Part shown: positions 31,503 to 32,767 of the stretch, piece by piece
Numbering within the stretch: the first letter of the stretch is position 1
How the letters are laid out: the number at the start of each line of letters is the position of its first letter
Origin: FCB group bacterium
GTDB lineage: Bacteria > Zixibacteria > MSB-5A5 > GN15 > JAAZOE01
DNA: 32,767 nt
NCBI GenBank assembly: GCA_024231695.1
Contig: JAAEQF010000383.1
Coordinates: 1-32,767 of the forward strand
Reading direction: 5' to 3'
The notes under the pieces: model-generated
Told to the model about the DNA's origin: nothing
Databases searched by the model: none
What the model saw: the letters and a program-made list of their open reading frames with translations, nothing else
Translations under genes and position numbers: made by a program

Positions 31503-32225
31503 CTACATTTTTTCCATAATGGGGAATTTCAGTTTTACCATAACGCCTCCTTGTCGGCGGGAAACGATATCAATGGTACCTTGGTTATCGCGGGTCAGAC
31601 GGCGGGCAATGGCCAGACCCATTCCGGGCAAACCGGAATGAAGCGATAGGAACGGCTTGAAAATAGTCTCCTCCGCCCCAGCCGGAATTCCCCGGCCGGT
31701 ATCCTCAACAGTCAAGACAACGGCATTCTCCTGGCAACTGGTTTTCAAGCTGATTGTCCCTTTGATGTCTATGCTTTCGACGGCGTTATCGATCAAGTCG
31801 GACAGAATAAGGCGCAGGTGGTTAGCGTCGCCAAAAACCGGCGGCAGCTGATGGTCGAGCTCTGTTATGAATCTCACTCCACCTTTGGCTCCAGAGGCGA
31901 TTATTTGATTGCGACTCACTTCTGCCAAGCATAAGTCGTTGATATTAATCGGTATTGGCCGAGGAGGATCGGGGCAGCCGTATTGAACGAAGCGCTGGAG
32001 AATATGCTCAAGACGATCGGCGGCCGTCAGCACGGCGGTTAGCAAGGATAAATCGTCCGGGTCACTTTTATCCCGGATATTTTCGTCCAATTGGCTGGCA
32101 GCTGTAATTATCACACTTAACTGATTGCGCAGCTTATGAGTCAACTGCTCGACCAGCTCCGCAAGCGGAATTTCTTCCCGGCTATCATCTGCCGTCGTCG
32201 GTACCGAAATCGTTAACTGTGTCAT
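31503..32225 (-). CDS. cytoplasmic sensor histidine kinase
   Basis: 240 residues, without transmembrane helices or an N-terminal sensor domain. The dimerisation helix begins at once, with phospho-acceptor His30 in QLTHKLRNQLSVI. The ATPase part has the N-box LILSDLIDNAVESID, G1 EDTGRGIPAG (with the Asp its counterpart at 19512 lacks) and G2 GLPGMGLAIARRL. Because it has no sensor, it probably receives its signal from another protein; the GAF protein two genes on is the obvious candidate. I start at ATG 32225 because GAGGGG lies 8 bases upstream; a TTG seven codons earlier would put that site in the coding region. Confidence 0.9.
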   Translation of the reverse strand: MTQLTISVPTTADDSREEIPLAELVEQLTHKLRNQLSVIITAASQLDENIRDKSDPDDLSLLTAVLTAADRLEHILQRFVQYGCPDPPRPIPININDLCLAEVSRNQIIASGAKGGVRFITELDHQLPPVFGDANHLRLILSDLIDNAVESIDIKGTISLKTSCQENAVVLTVEDTGRGIPAGAEETIFKPFLSLHSGLPGMGLAIARRLTRDNQGTIDIVSRRQGGVMVKLKFPIMEKM

Positions 32226-32428
32226 TCCTTTTGCCCCTCGTTTCAATCTGCAACACTATTTTATATATCGGTCAAAATGTGAAACAGTTTACCCTTCAGA
32301 AACAGCCGGACTGGCGGCCGGGAAGCGAAAATCCCATTTCGATAAGCCGACGGTGGTCGCTTCAACAAGGATTATTGATCGGGGGTGGACAAAAATCACA
32401 TCCATCAGCCCCGCTGGTTGGTTTTTAC

Positions 32429-32457
32429 TTGACAGGCCGATCAGTTTTTAATACCTA
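32429..32457 (+). promoter_or_regulatory. promoter of the GatC-like gene, predicting a leaderless mRNA
   Basis: Perfect TTGACA (32429-32434), 17-base spacer, TACCTA (32452-32457), 5 bases to the ATG at 32463, no ribosome site. The region after the -10 (AAACATATG) resembles that of ruvX (AAACTTATG). Confidence 0.5.
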
Positions 32458-32462
32458 AACAT

Positions 32463-32663
32463 ATGCCGATATCAAGGGACACTGCCCGACGTCTTTCCCG
32501 ACTGGCGCGACTCGATTTGCCTGCCTTAGAACTGAATAAAATCACTACTTTATTGTCTCAATTTGTCAAATTAGCGGAATTCCTGCGGGCAATGGACATC
32601 AAAGCCTCAAGGGGCATATCTCTCTTGAAGGGCGGCTTAATTCTTGTGCCGAGAGTAATCTGA
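32463..32663 (+). CDS. short GatC-like protein (amidotransferase subunit C N-terminal part)
   Basis: 66 residues. The first 45 fit the helical hairpin of GatC, the small subunit of the tRNA-dependent amidotransferase (SRDTARRLSRLARLDLPALE, then LSQFVKLAEFLRAMDI). The usual tail, which wraps around GatA and normally contains a Pro-Thr-x-His and Arg-Glu-Asp motif, is missing; the family is usually about 95 residues. The frame that continues into kdsB reads GHISLEGRLN at the place where a GatC tail would have its histidine, so a one-base frameshift is possible. It has no ribosome site and lies 5 bases after a -10 box. Its stop is 2 bases before the kdsB ATG. Confidence 0.5.
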   Translation: MPISRDTARRLSRLARLDLPALELNKITTLLSQFVKLAEFLRAMDIKASRGISLLKGGLILVPRVI

Positions 32664-32665
32664 CC

Positions 32666-32767
32666 ATGGCTCGTGTAACCGCGATCATTCCGGCCCGTCT
32701 CGCAAGCAAGCGGTTTTCTCGCAAGGTTCTCCACCCTCTAAACGACAAGCCTCTGATTTACCATGTC
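32666..32767 (+). CDS. kdsB: 3-deoxy-manno-octulosonate cytidylyltransferase (3' partial)
   Basis: Only the first 34 residues are in the window, but they carry the nucleotide-binding start of CMP-KDO synthetase: VTAIIPARLASKRFSRKVLH followed by NDKPLIYHV. The enzyme activates KDO with CTP for the lipid A inner core, which implies a lipopolysaccharide-bearing outer membrane. Related CMP-sugar synthetases share the first motif, but IPARLASKRF with K-x-L is typical of KdsB. It follows the GatC-like gene by 2 bases. Confidence 0.85.
   Translation, partial: MARVTAIIPARLASKRFSRKVLHPLNDKPLIYHV

Overview
The window looks like a chromosomal segment of an uncultured Gram-negative bacterium of the FCB superphylum; candidate phylum Zixibacteria is my best guess. 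The case rests on four things. A CMP-KDO synthetase and an outer-membrane beta-barrel imply a two-membrane cell. A Por-type (type IX secretion-like) C-terminal sorting domain ends the 878-residue surface protein. Dockerin-like segments of the form INVGDAVYLIN..FKGG occur in several exported proteins. Many lipoproteins and Ig-like exported proteins are present. The taxonomic name is an inference, and no rRNA is present to test it. I see no phage, insertion sequence, CRISPR array, tRNA or rRNA. The most unusual non-coding stretch is a 0.9 kb cluster of palindromic elements at about 10.6-11.4 kb.

Layout. 1-2586: a three-gene overlapping operon (HEAT-cyclophilin fusion, exported LolA-like protein, adenosine-specific-kinase family protein). 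2884-4917: secreted M14 zinc carboxypeptidase with thrombospondin-3 and dockerin tails, followed by a strong terminator and a candidate small RNA (5177-5283). 5321-6529 (-): lipoprotein with two Big_5/SbsA Ig-like domains, divergent from a threonine synthase (6719-7903). 7991-8558: small membrane protein and a ribbon-helix-helix-like protein. 8665-10554: large membrane-plus-TPR protein. 10555-11468: palindrome cluster. 11469-15612 (-): four-gene MacAB-like export operon (lipoprotein, adaptor, ATPase, permease). 15836-16972: ZU5-like lipoprotein. 17227-18675: secreted protein with nine 43-residue, eight-cysteine repeats. 18769-19242 (-): small exported two-CxxC protein.

19512-24698 is a functional cluster. 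A membrane histidine kinase and NtrC-type activator are followed by a sigma-54-like promoter, an exported coiled-coil protein and an outer-membrane beta-barrel; the beta-barrel gene seems to start at an ATA codon. 25085-27721 is a large, probably abundant, surface protein with cohesin-like, dockerin-like and sorting domains behind a structured leader of about 320 bases. 27869-29455 is a tightly overlapping ruvX / small membrane protein / mltG operon. 29528-32225 (-) is a second, cytoplasmic NtrC-type two-component system with a GAF-domain protein. 32463-32767 holds a short GatC-like protein and the start of kdsB.

The most interesting cross-locus pattern is regulatory. Four genes without a Shine-Dalgarno sequence (8665, 19512, 27869, 32463) have a -35/-10 promoter whose -10 box ends 5-6 bases before the ATG, which predicts leaderless transcripts. 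Other genes in the same window have ordinary Shine-Dalgarno sites.
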